In this document: positions 33,622 through 40,989 of the stretch, piece by piece
How positions within the stretch are numbered: position 1 is the first letter of the stretch
Layout: each line of letters opens with the position of its first letter
From: CG2-30-58-95 sp964618215
GTDB taxonomy: Bacteria > Chloroflexota > Anaerolineae > Anaerolineales > Villigracilaceae
Direction: 5' to 3'
Assembly: GCA_964618215.1 (NCBI GenBank)
Contig: CAZTZE010000002.1
Location: forward strand, 62,001-126,000
Length of the DNA stretch: 64,000 bases
The notes under the pieces: model-generated
Databases searched by the model: none
Told to the model about the DNA's origin: nothing
Seen by the model: the letters and a program-made list of their open reading frames with translations, nothing else
Translations under genes and position numbers: made by a program

Positions 33622-34608
33622 ATGAGAAAAATTTCCATCCTTGTCCTGTTTGCCTTGCTCATCGGCGCCTGCGCTCCGTTGAGTCTTACTCCCCAGACTA
33701 CGATAGAGGAAGGGACGCCCGTTGTCGTAGATTACGGTGGGACGAATGGAGAAATCGCCCGCCAGCATCTCGAAGCGCTGACCGAAATCGGCGCAAGGAT
33801 GCCCGGGTCGGCAGAGGAGGCCGAGGCCGGGCAGTATATTGCCGACACGTTCGAGAAACTCGGCTACAGGCCTGAGGTCCAGCCCTTTACCGCCGTTGGC
33901 GAAGATGACCAAGCGATTGATTCCGCCAACATCATTGCAGTCAAAGGCGGCAATTCTTCGCAGGTGATTGTCGTCGGCGCACACTATGATTCATCCGATG
34001 AAAGTCTCGGCACGGACGATAACGGCTCCGGCGTGGCGGTCATGCTCGAAGTTGCCGAACTGGTGAAAGACAAGACCACTCCTTACACCATCTACTTCAT
34101 CGCCTTTGGCGCGGAAGAAGCCGGCTTGCTCGGTTCGAATGCCTTCGTCTCCTCGTTGAGTGACAGCGAAGTTTCGAATATCATCCTCTTTGTCAACCTC
34201 GACAGCATTTCCGCTGGTGACATTGCCTACGTCTATAGCCTCGAAACCATGGATACATCGGCGCGTGACTGGGCGATTGGCTGGGCGCAGAGCAACGGTT
34301 ACGACCTCCAGCCCATCCAGAACGTGGATCTGACCGACCCGGACGGAGGCGGCGGCTCGGCCGACTACGCTGCGTTCCAGGAAGCTGGCATCCCCTTTGC
34401 TTACTTCGAAGCCACCAATTGGACCCTGGGCGATCATGACGGCTATACCCAGGTAGACCCGAATTACGGCAACGAAGGTGCCATCATTCACACGCAGTAT
34501 GACAACCTCGCCTATTTGGACGAAACCTTCCCCGGCAGAGTGAACGAGCGTTTGGATTTGTTCGTCACCGTTCTCTACAATATCCTGACACAGTATGAAA
34601 GGCCCTGA
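33622..34608 (+). CDS. M28-family zinc aminopeptidase, lipoprotein
   Basis: 328 residues. Lipoprotein signal MRKISILVLFALLIGAC with lipobox LIGAC, so it is anchored outside the membrane. Zinc-binding motifs: VVGAHYDSSDESLGTDDNGS (His and bridging Asp), YFIAFGAEEAGLLGSNAFV (Glu-Glu), LFVNLDSISAGD (Asp) and, near the end, GAIIHTQYDN (His). The co-catalytic dizinc set of M28 exopeptidases is therefore complete. It should release N-terminal amino acids from peptides. It starts 7 nt after the radical SAM gene and is followed after 6 nt by the PAS gene, so all are in one operon. Confidence 0.9.
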   Translation: MRKISILVLFALLIGACAPLSLTPQTTIEEGTPVVVDYGGTNGEIARQHLEALTEIGARMPGSAEEAEAGQYIADTFEKLGYRPEVQPFTAVGEDDQAIDSANIIAVKGGNSSQVIVVGAHYDSSDESLGTDDNGSGVAVMLEVAELVKDKTTPYTIYFIAFGAEEAGLLGSNAFVSSLSDSEVSNIILFVNLDSISAGDIAYVYSLETMDTSARDWAIGWAQSNGYDLQPIQNVDLTDPDGGGGSADYAAFQEAGIPFAYFEATNWTLGDHDGYTQVDPNYGNEGAIIHTQYDNLAYLDETFPGRVNERLDLFVTVLYNILTQYERP

Positions 34609-34614
34609 ATCAAG

Positions 34615-34965
34615 ATGACCACCGCATCCGAACATTCCTGGTTCGCAGAATTCCCCGGCGCCATCACCATCTGCGACGCCGAGGGTATCATCATTGAAAT
34701 GAACGCCGCTGCTGAAGAAGTCTTCAAAGACGACGGCGGCCGCGCCCTCATCGGCAAGAACGTGCTGGATTGCCACCCCGATCCGGCGCGCGGTCAGCTC
34801 GAGCGCATGATGGACAGGCAAGAAGCCAATGTCTACACCATCGAAAAGAAAGGCAAGAAGAAACTCATCTACCAGACGCCCTGGTACAAAGATGGCGTCT
34901 ACGCCGGGTTCGTCGAGCTATCCATCGAAATCCCCTTCGAAATGCCGCACTTCGTGCGAGATTAG
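34615..34965 (+). CDS. Stand-alone PAS domain protein
   Basis: 116 residues: WFAEFPGAITICDAEGIIIE, MNAAAEEVFKDDGGRALIG, KNVLDCHPDPARGQLERMM, then IYQTPWYKDGVYAGFVELSI. A single PAS fold with no output domain. The DCHP motif in the middle is typical of a PAS subgroup found in Chloroflexota and Clostridia and could hold a ligand or heme; that is inference. The stop codon TAG is also the start of a heptad array. Confidence 0.8.
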   Translation: MTTASEHSWFAEFPGAITICDAEGIIIEMNAAAEEVFKDDGGRALIGKNVLDCHPDPARGQLERMMDRQEANVYTIEKKGKKKLIYQTPWYKDGVYAGFVELSIEIPFEMPHFVRD

Positions 34966-35026
34966 AGAGCAGAGAGCAGAGAGCAGAGAGTAGAGAGTAG
35001 AGAGTAGAGAGTAGAGAGTAGAGATT
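34964..35026 (+). repeat. AGAGAGC/AGAGAGT heptanucleotide array
   Basis: Nine exact 7-nt units: AGAGAGC three times, AGAGAGT five times, AGAGATT once. The array starts at the second base of the PAS gene's TAG stop. Confidence 0.9.
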
Positions 35027-35049
35027 CGTTAGCCCCACAAGCAATTTTC

Positions 35050-35098
35050 AATCGCCATTCGCCAATCGTAAATCGCAAATCCGAAATCGTAAATCGGA
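35050..35098 (+). repeat. AATCGTA-type heptanucleotide array
   Basis: Seven exact 7-nt units: AATCGCC, ATTCGCC, AATCGTA, AATCGCA, AATCCGA, AATCGTA, AATCGGA. It lies immediately before the ribosome site of the next gene. Confidence 0.9.
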
Positions 35099-35110
35099 AA
35101 AGGAGCACCT

Positions 35111-36256
35111 ATGGCTTCCATCGTCAATTTCCTGCGCGAACAATTCACCCGCACCCAACCGCTGCCGGCCGGTACGCATCATTACCAATCCCAGCCTGAC
35201 GAACCCGCCTACCGCCTGCACCTGCGTATGCAGCCGGATGGCTCCGGGATGCTGATCGTCAACGCGGCGACCGTCCTGCACCTCAACCCGACCGCAGCCG
35301 AGTACGCCTATCACATGATGAAAGGAACGCCGCCCGAGGAGGCTGCCAAACAGATCGCCTCGCGTTATCGCATCAACCGGGCGGTGGCTTTGCAGGATTT
35401 CATGGATTTCCGCGACCGCGTCCAGGAACTGATCCTCACCCCGGACCTCGACCCGGTCGCGTACCTCGACTTCGACCGCGTCGCCCCCCACTCGCAGGAA
35501 CTGACCGCCCCTTTGCGCCTCGATTGCGCCTTGACCTACCGCCTGCCGCCCGGCGACAAGACCGAACACGCCCCGGTCAAACGCGTCGACCGCGAGCTGA
35601 CCACCGAGGAATGGCAGACCATCATGGATAAGGCCTGGACGGTCGGCATCCCGCACATAACCTTCACCGGCGGCGAGCCGACCCTGCGCGAAGACCTGCC
35701 TGCGCTGATCGCTCACGCCGAGAAGAACGGCCAGGTCTGCGGCTTGCTTTCGGATGGGCTGAAACTGGCCGATAAGAAATACCTCCAATTGCTGCTCCAA
35801 ACCGGCCTCGACCACCTGCTCTTCATCCTCCAACCGGAGAACGAGGCCTCCTGGAAGGCCCTGGAAACGATCATGCCGGAGGATATCTTCACCACCGTGC
35901 ATTTCACCGTCACGCCGCAGAACGTCAAGAAGGGGAGGAGTACCCTCGAAAGACTGGCAAAACTGGAGGTCAAGAGCCTGTCCTTGAGCGCCTCCGCTGC
36001 TTCCCTCAAAGATGATCTCGCCGGGCTGCGCCAGCGCGCCGCCGAATTGGGCCTCTCGGTCAAATTCGACCTGCCCGTACCTTACTCTGCCGATAACCCG
36101 GTGGCGCACGAAACCGCCGAGGACAGCGTCATAGATGGCGCGGGCAAAGTCTGGCTCTACGTCGAGCCGGATGGCGATGTGCTTCCGGCGCAGGGCGAAG
36201 CGGATAAGATCCTGGGTAATTTCCTGAAAGATCCGTGGGAGATGATTTACCCCTAA
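35111..36256 (+). CDS. Radical SAM paralogue lacking the Fe-S cluster cysteines
   Basis: 381 residues, clearly related to the radical SAM protein at 32205. It shares the PqqD-like N-terminus (LHLRMQPDGSGMLIVNAATV, LHLNPTAAEYAYHMMKG) and the SAM-side motif ITFTGGEPTLREDLPALIAH. The cluster segment is replaced: where the paralogue has TYRCNNDCAHCYN this protein has TYRLPPGDKTEHAP. The SPASM cysteines are also missing, and the end (YVEPDGDVLPAQGEADKILG) keeps only the fold. It probably cannot cleave SAM and may act as a partner or scaffold, as with other pseudo-enzyme pairs. AAAAGGAG precedes the ATG. Confidence 0.8.
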   Translation: MASIVNFLREQFTRTQPLPAGTHHYQSQPDEPAYRLHLRMQPDGSGMLIVNAATVLHLNPTAAEYAYHMMKGTPPEEAAKQIASRYRINRAVALQDFMDFRDRVQELILTPDLDPVAYLDFDRVAPHSQELTAPLRLDCALTYRLPPGDKTEHAPVKRVDRELTTEEWQTIMDKAWTVGIPHITFTGGEPTLREDLPALIAHAEKNGQVCGLLSDGLKLADKKYLQLLLQTGLDHLLFILQPENEASWKALETIMPEDIFTTVHFTVTPQNVKKGRSTLERLAKLEVKSLSLSASAASLKDDLAGLRQRAAELGLSVKFDLPVPYSADNPVAHETAEDSVIDGAGKVWLYVEPDGDVLPAQGEADKILGNFLKDPWEMIYP

Positions 36257-36381
36257 GAAATTATGGTTCATTGGGAGTTGCCGTGACGAGCCACCATATT
36301 TGGCGGTATGCCGTAGGACAAATTGGCAATTTGTCCCACATTTGCCGCAGAATCACGGCAAATCCCAAAGAGCCGAAATTA
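36257..36381 (+). repeat. R2 palindromic repeat, copy B
   Basis: 125 bp. The left end AATTATGGTTCATTGGGA, with TTGCCGTGA following, is an imperfect inverted copy of the right end TCACGGCAAATCCCAAAGAG. The core palindrome is GGACAAATT and AATTTGTCC. It is homologous to copy A at 29832-29952, though the core sequence differs while staying palindromic. Confidence 0.8.
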
Positions 36382-36397
36382 TCTCAAAGATGCCGAT

Positions 36398-36438
36398 CGG
36401 GCTCCCACGCCCGATGATGCGACGGCATGGGAGCCGTC
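36398..36438 (+). other. Adjacent hairpins upstream of the ICMT-like gene
   Basis: CGGGC-TCCCAC-GCCCG (36398-36413) and GACGGC-ATGGGA-GCCGTC (36421-36438) form two small perfect hairpins. Alternatively GGCTCCCA (36400-36407) pairs with TGGGAGCC (36428-36435). Their loops are complementary over 5 nt. Meaning is unknown; the rest of 36382-36536 shows a copy of the CCCCCTTCGGGG/CTTCGCG repeat at 36484-36508. Confidence 0.35.
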
Positions 36439-36536
36439 TCTTCGAATATCCGAGATAATTTCTACATGTTCACAAGTAGAGTTGCCCCCTTCGGGGATGC
36501 TTCGCGAAACCCAGCCGGAAGGACGGAAGAAAGAAT

Positions 36537-36884
36537 ATGACCCCTGCCATCCGCAAACGACTTGTACAGATTGGGATCCTGGTTCTGATCCAGGCTATCG
36601 CCCTGTTCGCCTCCGTCTGGAAATGGAACTGGTGGAACGCCTGGGCCTACCTGGGTCTGTACCTGGCCTTCCTGGTCTCCTACCTGACCATCCCGATTAC
36701 GCTCGGTTCGCTGTGGGCGTTGATCCCCACCAGTATTCTTATCGTCAACCTGTTCATCCGCACCGCGCTGGAAGACCGCATGCTGCCCCGTGCTGGAACC
36801 GGGACTACCTCGCAAAATGAACTGGAAGGTTACAAGGATTACGCCGCCCAAGTCCGCTATCGGCTCCTGCCAGGAATATGGTGA
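36537..36884 (+). CDS. Truncated isoprenylcysteine methyltransferase-family membrane protein
   Basis: 115 residues. The N-terminus (QIGILVLIQAIALFASVWKW) and the C-terminus (NLFIRTALEDRMLP, then ELEGYKDYAAQVRYRLLPGI) match both ends of the ICMT-like methyltransferases common in Chloroflexota. Those are about 200 residues, so the central third is missing. A short insert (RAGTGTTSQ) interrupts the C-terminal motif and is encoded by a 25-bp repeat also found at 40697-40723. It keeps two or three membrane segments but is probably inactive. The stop overlaps the next gene's upstream ATG. Confidence 0.6.
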   Translation: MTPAIRKRLVQIGILVLIQAIALFASVWKWNWWNAWAYLGLYLAFLVSYLTIPITLGSLWALIPTSILIVNLFIRTALEDRMLPRAGTGTTSQNELEGYKDYAAQVRYRLLPGIW

Positions 36885-36889
36885 TAATT

Positions 36890-37879
36890 ATGCCAGTAAA
36901 AGGTCTTGACCCGGAAGAAGTCCGCTTTTTCAGCGGCAGCTCGCATCCGCAACTGGCTGGCGACATTGCCGCCTACCTGGGCCTGCCGCTCGACAAAACC
37001 CTCATCACGCGCTTCAGCAACGACAACCTGTACATCCAGCTCGGCGCCAGCGTGCGCTCGCGCATCGTGTTCATCATCCAGTCGCTCGCCCCGCCCGTGA
37101 ACGATCACCTGGTGGAACTGCTGATGATGCTCGACATCGCCCGTTCAGCCTCGGCGAAGGAAGTGCACGCCATCATCCCCTATTTCTCCTTCGCCCGCTC
37201 GGACAAGAAAGACGCGCCGCGCATCTCGATCACCGCCCGGCTGGTCGCTGACCTGCTGGAGACGGCCGGCGCGACCCACGTGATGACCATGATGCTGCAT
37301 TCGCCGCAGGTACACGGCTTCTTCAACATCCCCGCCGACCCGCTCACCAGCCGCCCGGTCTTCCATCATCACTTCGCGGGACACGACTTGAGCAGCACAA
37401 TCGTGGTCGCGCCGGATATGGGACACGCCAAGTCGGCAGCCCGTTTTGCCAAGGACCTGGGCCTTCCCGTCGCAGCCGGGAACAAGGAACGTATCTCGGA
37501 TACGGAAGTGGTCATCAGCGGGCTGGTCGGCCGGCCGATCCAGGGTTACCGCTGCGCCCTGATCTACGACGACGAGATCGCCACAGGCGGCTCTTTCCTC
37601 GAACTCAGCAAGGTGTTGATCGAACAAGGCGTCCAGGAAATATGGGTCGCCTGCACGCACGGCGTCTTTGTGCGCGGCGGACTGGAGAGACTGGCCGCCG
37701 TCCCGCAGATCACCGAAATCGTGACCACAGACACCGTCTACATCCCGCCCGAAAAGCGTCACCCGAAGCTGCACGTTCTTTCGATTGGCGCGCTCTTCGG
37801 CGAAGCGATTCTCCGCAATTACACGCGGCAATCCATCAGCGATTTGTTCGTCTATGGGGAGGAGCTTCCCGATACATGA
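36890..37879 (+). CDS. prs: Ribose-phosphate pyrophosphokinase-like protein
   Basis: 329 residues from ATG 36890 (an in-frame ATG at 36878 overlaps the previous stop). Two phosphoribosyltransferase-type domains: FFSGSSHPQLAGDIAAYLGL, IPYFSFARSDKKDAPRISIT, MTMMLHSPQVHGFFNIPADP, VVAPDMGHAKSAARFAKDLG, and the PRPP loop ALIYDDEIATGGSFLELSKV. It should make PRPP from ribose 5-phosphate and ATP. Several motifs differ from the standard bacterial enzyme (for example MLHSPQVHGFF for LHAxQIQGFF and DEIATGGS for DMIDTAGT), so it belongs to a divergent branch. It overlaps the next start (ATGA). Confidence 0.85.
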   Translation: MPVKGLDPEEVRFFSGSSHPQLAGDIAAYLGLPLDKTLITRFSNDNLYIQLGASVRSRIVFIIQSLAPPVNDHLVELLMMLDIARSASAKEVHAIIPYFSFARSDKKDAPRISITARLVADLLETAGATHVMTMMLHSPQVHGFFNIPADPLTSRPVFHHHFAGHDLSSTIVVAPDMGHAKSAARFAKDLGLPVAAGNKERISDTEVVISGLVGRPIQGYRCALIYDDEIATGGSFLELSKVLIEQGVQEIWVACTHGVFVRGGLERLAAVPQITEIVTTDTVYIPPEKRHPKLHVLSIGALFGEAILRNYTRQSISDLFVYGEELPDT

Positions 37880-38307
37880 CCGATCAAACCCAAATTGCCC
37901 TCAACCGCTTTAGCCAAGGCTTTTCCTGTTCGCAGTCCGTTTTCTCGGCTTTTGCAGCCCAGTTCGGCATCGCAGAGGATTTGGCGCTTAAAATCGCCTC
38001 GCCGTTCGGCGGCGGTGTTGCCCGCCAGGGCGAGGTGTGCGGCGCGGTGACCGGCGCGCTAATGGTCATCGCCCTGAAGCATGGCACGACCACTCCTGAA
38101 AAGAAGGAAGAGATCTACAAGATCTCACAGGAATTCATCCATCGCTTCGAGGAAAAGCACGGCTCGATCATCTGCCGCAAATTGACTGGCTACGACATCC
38201 GCCGGCCAGAGGAATTAGAGAAGGCGCGCCAAGAACAGGTTTTCACCAAGAATTGTCCCGGTTTGGTCAAAGATGCGGCCGAGATCGTCAAATCGCTGAT
38301 TGAATAA
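37876..38307 (+). CDS. C_GCAxxG_C_C family redox-type protein
   Basis: 143 residues from the ATG overlapping the prs stop. Signature cysteines: FSQGFSCSQSVFSAF, GGVARQGEVCGAVTGALMV (GxCGAxxG), IICRKLTGYD and KNCPGLVKDAAEIV. This family is described as a putative redox-active or metal-binding protein with conserved C_GCAxxG_C_C spacing. The gene is common in anaerobes. Function is not known; coupling to prs is only positional. Confidence 0.85.
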   Translation: MTDQTQIALNRFSQGFSCSQSVFSAFAAQFGIAEDLALKIASPFGGGVARQGEVCGAVTGALMVIALKHGTTTPEKKEEIYKISQEFIHRFEEKHGSIICRKLTGYDIRRPEELEKARQEQVFTKNCPGLVKDAAEIVKSLIE

Positions 38308-38320
38308 ACTCACTACGACA

Positions 38321-38413
38321 TTTTTTAACGCGAATGCCGCGAATATTTAATAAAATTAGCGCTATTCGCCCACATCGTACCCGAAGGGTATTCGCGCAAT
38401 TCGCGTTGAAAAG
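38321..38413. repeat. AACGCGAAT inverted-repeat element
   Basis: TTAACGCGAATGCCGCGAAT (38325-38344) is an imperfect inverted copy of ATTCGCGCAATTCGCGTTGA (38390-38409). The middle contains ATTCGC and CCGAAGGGTATTCG fragments. It occupies the gap before the metalloprotease gene. Confidence 0.65.
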
Positions 38414-38448
38414 CGCCCGTTAGCAAGTGAGTGAATACAGGTATCCTG

Positions 38449-39552
38449 ATGTCGAATAGAAGATTCTCGATCTTAATCCTGGCAGCCACTTTATTCGTTG
38501 TTACCGCCGCTTGCATCTGCATCCCATACGTCCCCTTTACGCCCCAACCCAGCACTCCCACCGGACTTCCGCTCGTTATGGTCGCGCCTTCGGCGACTAT
38601 TATGGTCGCGCCTTCGGCGACCATTATCGAGACCGCGACGCAGATTGCTTCACCGACCCCGCAAATAGTCTGTCCCAGTCTGCTATCGGAGATGTTGATC
38701 GCCTCGGAAGGAGATGGCTCACACGCAAGAACATACGGGCGCAAACTGCCAACAATCCATGAAGAGCAGACACTGGTCATTTATCGGGTTGAGGGTAATC
38801 GTCTGACCGGCTCGACCCTGAGCGCGATTCCGGCGAAGCTGCGCCCTTACCAGCAAGACACAGCCACGCATGAAGCCATCTGGGATTATTTCACCACCAT
38901 CATCCCAGCCAACCAGCGTGAAATCGTCAACCAATACGTGATCTTCACCGACGGCCAGTACAACATCCTGGCTGCCGTCGAACAGGATGGTTATGATCCC
39001 GCGCGTTGGTCTCTGGGCGTGGATATTCTCGATTCTGCCGACAGAAAAGCCCTCGGCGCGACGCTCCTGCATGAGTTCGGTCACTTGCTGACGCTGAACA
39101 CCTCGCAGGTCGTGATCGAGATGAACCTCCACGACAACCCGGACGACGCGCAAGCCGCGGCGGCCTGCCGGCAATATTTCCTGCCGAGTAGGTGCTGCGC
39201 AGACGAGGGATGCAGCCAGGCGAATTCTTACATCAACCACTTCCACCGCGTCTTTTGGACTGCCATTTACACCGAATGGGAACAAATCAAAGCCATCGAA
39301 GATCAGGATGAGTATGACCGCCGCCTGTACGATTTTTACGAGGCTTATCAGCGCCAATTCGTGACCGAATACGCGGCCACCAGCCCGGAGGAGGACATCG
39401 CCGAGTCGTGGATGTTCTTCATCCTCGAGCCAAAACCAGCCGGGGAGACAATCGCTGAACAGAAAATATTGTTCTTCTACGATTGGCCTGAACTCGTCCA
39501 ACTGCGTGGCGAGATCATCAGCCGGGTTTGCACCTACTTCAACCAACCATAA
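38449..39552 (+). CDS. Exported zinc metalloprotease-like protein
   Basis: 367 residues from ATG 38449. Signal-type start (FSILILAATLFVVTAACICI; possible lipobox TAAC), a Pro/Thr-rich linker, then a catalytic region with ATLLHEFGHLLTLN (HExxH). A Cys-rich segment follows (CRQYFLPSRCCADEGC). The third zinc ligand may be in the AESWMFFIL helix (EDIAESW), as in gluzincin-like folds. The linker contains two tandem copies of an ATTATGGTCGC/GCGACC palindrome (VMVAPSATI, IMVAPSATI), a repeat insertion in frame. The exact peptidase family is not recognised. Confidence 0.65.
   Translation: MSNRRFSILILAATLFVVTAACICIPYVPFTPQPSTPTGLPLVMVAPSATIMVAPSATIIETATQIASPTPQIVCPSLLSEMLIASEGDGSHARTYGRKLPTIHEEQTLVIYRVEGNRLTGSTLSAIPAKLRPYQQDTATHEAIWDYFTTIIPANQREIVNQYVIFTDGQYNILAAVEQDGYDPARWSLGVDILDSADRKALGATLLHEFGHLLTLNTSQVVIEMNLHDNPDDAQAAAACRQYFLPSRCCADEGCSQANSYINHFHRVFWTAIYTEWEQIKAIEDQDEYDRRLYDFYEAYQRQFVTEYAATSPEEDIAESWMFFILEPKPAGETIAEQKILFFYDWPELVQLRGEIISRVCTYFNQP
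38575..38630. repeat. Tandem palindromic repeat inside the metalloprotease gene
   Basis: Two copies of TTATGGTCGCGCCTTCGGCG followed by AC(T/C)ATTAT, 24 nt apart. Each is an inverted repeat (ATGGTCGC with GCGACCAT). The same arms recur at 40943-40971. Confidence 0.75.
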
Positions 39553-40140
39553 ATGACCATCCCAGAGCGCCCCATCCCTGAATCCTACTGGGTCGTGCCG
39601 GGCCAGTTCCTCGCCGGAGGATACGCCGGCAGCCGTGACGAGGCGCAGTCCCATCAGCGCCTGACCGCTTTCCTCAACGCCGGTTTCGACACTTTCTTCG
39701 ACCTGACGGTCGAAGGCGAACTCCCCTCCTACCTGCCCATTCTGATGGAGGACGCGGGTTATTACAACCGCCGCATCCACTACCACCGCTTTCCCATCCC
39801 GGATAGAGGTCTGCCCTCATCCGAAACGCTGATCGCCATCCTGGAAGCCATAGAGTCAGCCACTGCTCAAGGTCGCAAGGTGTACCTCCACTGCTGGGGC
39901 GGCATCGGGCGCACCGGCACAATTGTCGCCTGTTATCTGGCACATCAGGGGCAGGACGGCAAGGCAGCCTTGCACCGTCTGAACGAACTCTACCAGACCT
40001 GCGCGCAATATGCTTTTTTCCCATATTCACCAGAGACTGAGGAACAGGCAGCGTTCGTGGTCAACTGGAGACCGCCCTCACCCCTGCCCCTCTCCTCGCG
40101 AAGCACCCCCGAAGGGGGCAGGGAGAGGGGTGAGGGGTGA
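39553..40140 (+). CDS. Dual-specificity/tyrosine phosphatase family protein
   Basis: 195 residues starting directly after the metalloprotease stop. Active-site loop VYLHCWGGIGRTGTIVACYL (HCxxGxxRT) and the upstream general-acid region HRFPIPDRGLPSSETL place it among cysteine phosphatases. The first part (YWVVPGQFLAGGYAGSRDEA) is typical of bacterial DSP-like enzymes. The last 20 residues (PPSPLPLSSRSTPEGGRERG) and the stop come from a CCCCTCTCC/GGAGAGGGG repeat, so the original C-terminus has been replaced. The phosphatase core appears complete. Confidence 0.85.
   Translation: MTIPERPIPESYWVVPGQFLAGGYAGSRDEAQSHQRLTAFLNAGFDTFFDLTVEGELPSYLPILMEDAGYYNRRIHYHRFPIPDRGLPSSETLIAILEAIESATAQGRKVYLHCWGGIGRTGTIVACYLAHQGQDGKAALHRLNELYQTCAQYAFFPYSPETEEQAAFVVNWRPPSPLPLSSRSTPEGGRERGEG
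40072..40140. repeat. CCCTCACCCC...GGGGTGAGGG palindrome at the phosphatase 3' end
   Basis: CCCTCACCCCTGCCCCTCTC pairs imperfectly with GGGAGAGGGGTGAGGGGTGA. The loop contains CGCGAAGCACCCCCGAAGGG, a sequence also present inverted near 36484-36508. Confidence 0.75.
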
Positions 40141-40145
40141 GGAAA

Positions 40146-40910
40146 ATGGATTGGCATGCCCGCTTTTCTCAACAGGCTGGTTGGACGCGCAGTTTACGGG
40201 ATTACATTTTCGATGAAATTGACCTGAGGCGCGCCGGCCGCATCCTGGAAGTCGGCTGCGGGACGGGGGCGCTGCTGGCCGAACTTCCCACCCTTGAACG
40301 GGCCGCCGTCCACGGGCTGGACCTGGAGCCGGCTCGCCTGGCCGAGGCCAGGATCCACGCCCCAGCCGCCTCGCTAACGAACGGGGATGCCCACAGCCTG
40401 CCCTACCCGGCCGGGTCGTTCGATATCGCCTTTTGCCATTTCCTGCTCATGTGGGTCAAGAACCCCGCCGGGGTGCTGCGTGAGATGAAACGCGTGACGC
40501 GCCGCAATGGCTACCTGCTGGCGCTGGCCGAGCCGGATTACAGCCGGCGCGTGGACCTGCCCAAAGAGCTGGCCGTGTTGGGCGGCTGGCAGGCCGAGTC
40601 CCTGCGGCGGCAGGGGGCTGACCCAGATCTTGGACGAAGGCTGGCAGGGCTGTTTGCCGAGGCCGGGATAACGATCCTCGAAACGGGTAGCCTGCGGGGT
40701 AGTCCCGGTTCCAGCACGGGGCGCGGGGTGGGAACGCATCCGCTGACGCCCGTGGAACGGGAATTGGAATGGGCGGTGCTGGAGGCCGATTTGGCGGGAA
40801 ACGTACCAGCCGGGCATATTCAGAAAATGAAAAAGCTGGACGAGGCAGCCTGGAGGCGCGGCGAGCGCGTCCTTCACGTGCCAACTTATTACGCCTGGGG
40901 CCGGGTTTGA
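40146..40910 (+). CDS. SAM-dependent methyltransferase (class I)
   Basis: 254 residues from ATG 40146 (GTG 40137 overlaps the phosphatase end). Class I motifs: RILEVGCGTGALLAEL, HGLDLEPARLAEAR, NGDAHSLPYPAGSFDIAFC and MKRVTRRNGYLLALAEPDYS. The substrate is unknown. A 25-bp repeat encodes SLRGSPGSSTGRGVG near residue 190 and is shared, on the other strand, with the ICMT-like gene at 36785. The last 60 residues are helical and may form a lid. Confidence 0.8.
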   Translation: MDWHARFSQQAGWTRSLRDYIFDEIDLRRAGRILEVGCGTGALLAELPTLERAAVHGLDLEPARLAEARIHAPAASLTNGDAHSLPYPAGSFDIAFCHFLLMWVKNPAGVLREMKRVTRRNGYLLALAEPDYSRRVDLPKELAVLGGWQAESLRRQGADPDLGRRLAGLFAEAGITILETGSLRGSPGSSTGRGVGTHPLTPVERELEWAVLEADLAGNVPAGHIQKMKKLDEAAWRRGERVLHVPTYYAWGRV

Positions 40911-40942
40911 TTTTTCCCTTGCCTCCACCTCAAAGGGGTCTT

Positions 40943-40971
40943 ATAATGGTCGCTGACTGCGCGACCATAAT
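40943..40971. repeat. ATAATGGTCGC palindrome before lepB
   Basis: ATAATGGTCGC and GCGACCATAAT flank a 7-nt loop, 18 nt before the lepB start. It belongs to the same family as the repeats inside the metalloprotease gene and may sit in the lepB leader. Confidence 0.65.
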
Positions 40972-40989
40972 GCTTCGTGGAGGCAGAAT

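Noticed and set aside
34964..35098. CRISPR array
   Set aside because: Units are 7 nt with no spacers, and no cas genes are present.
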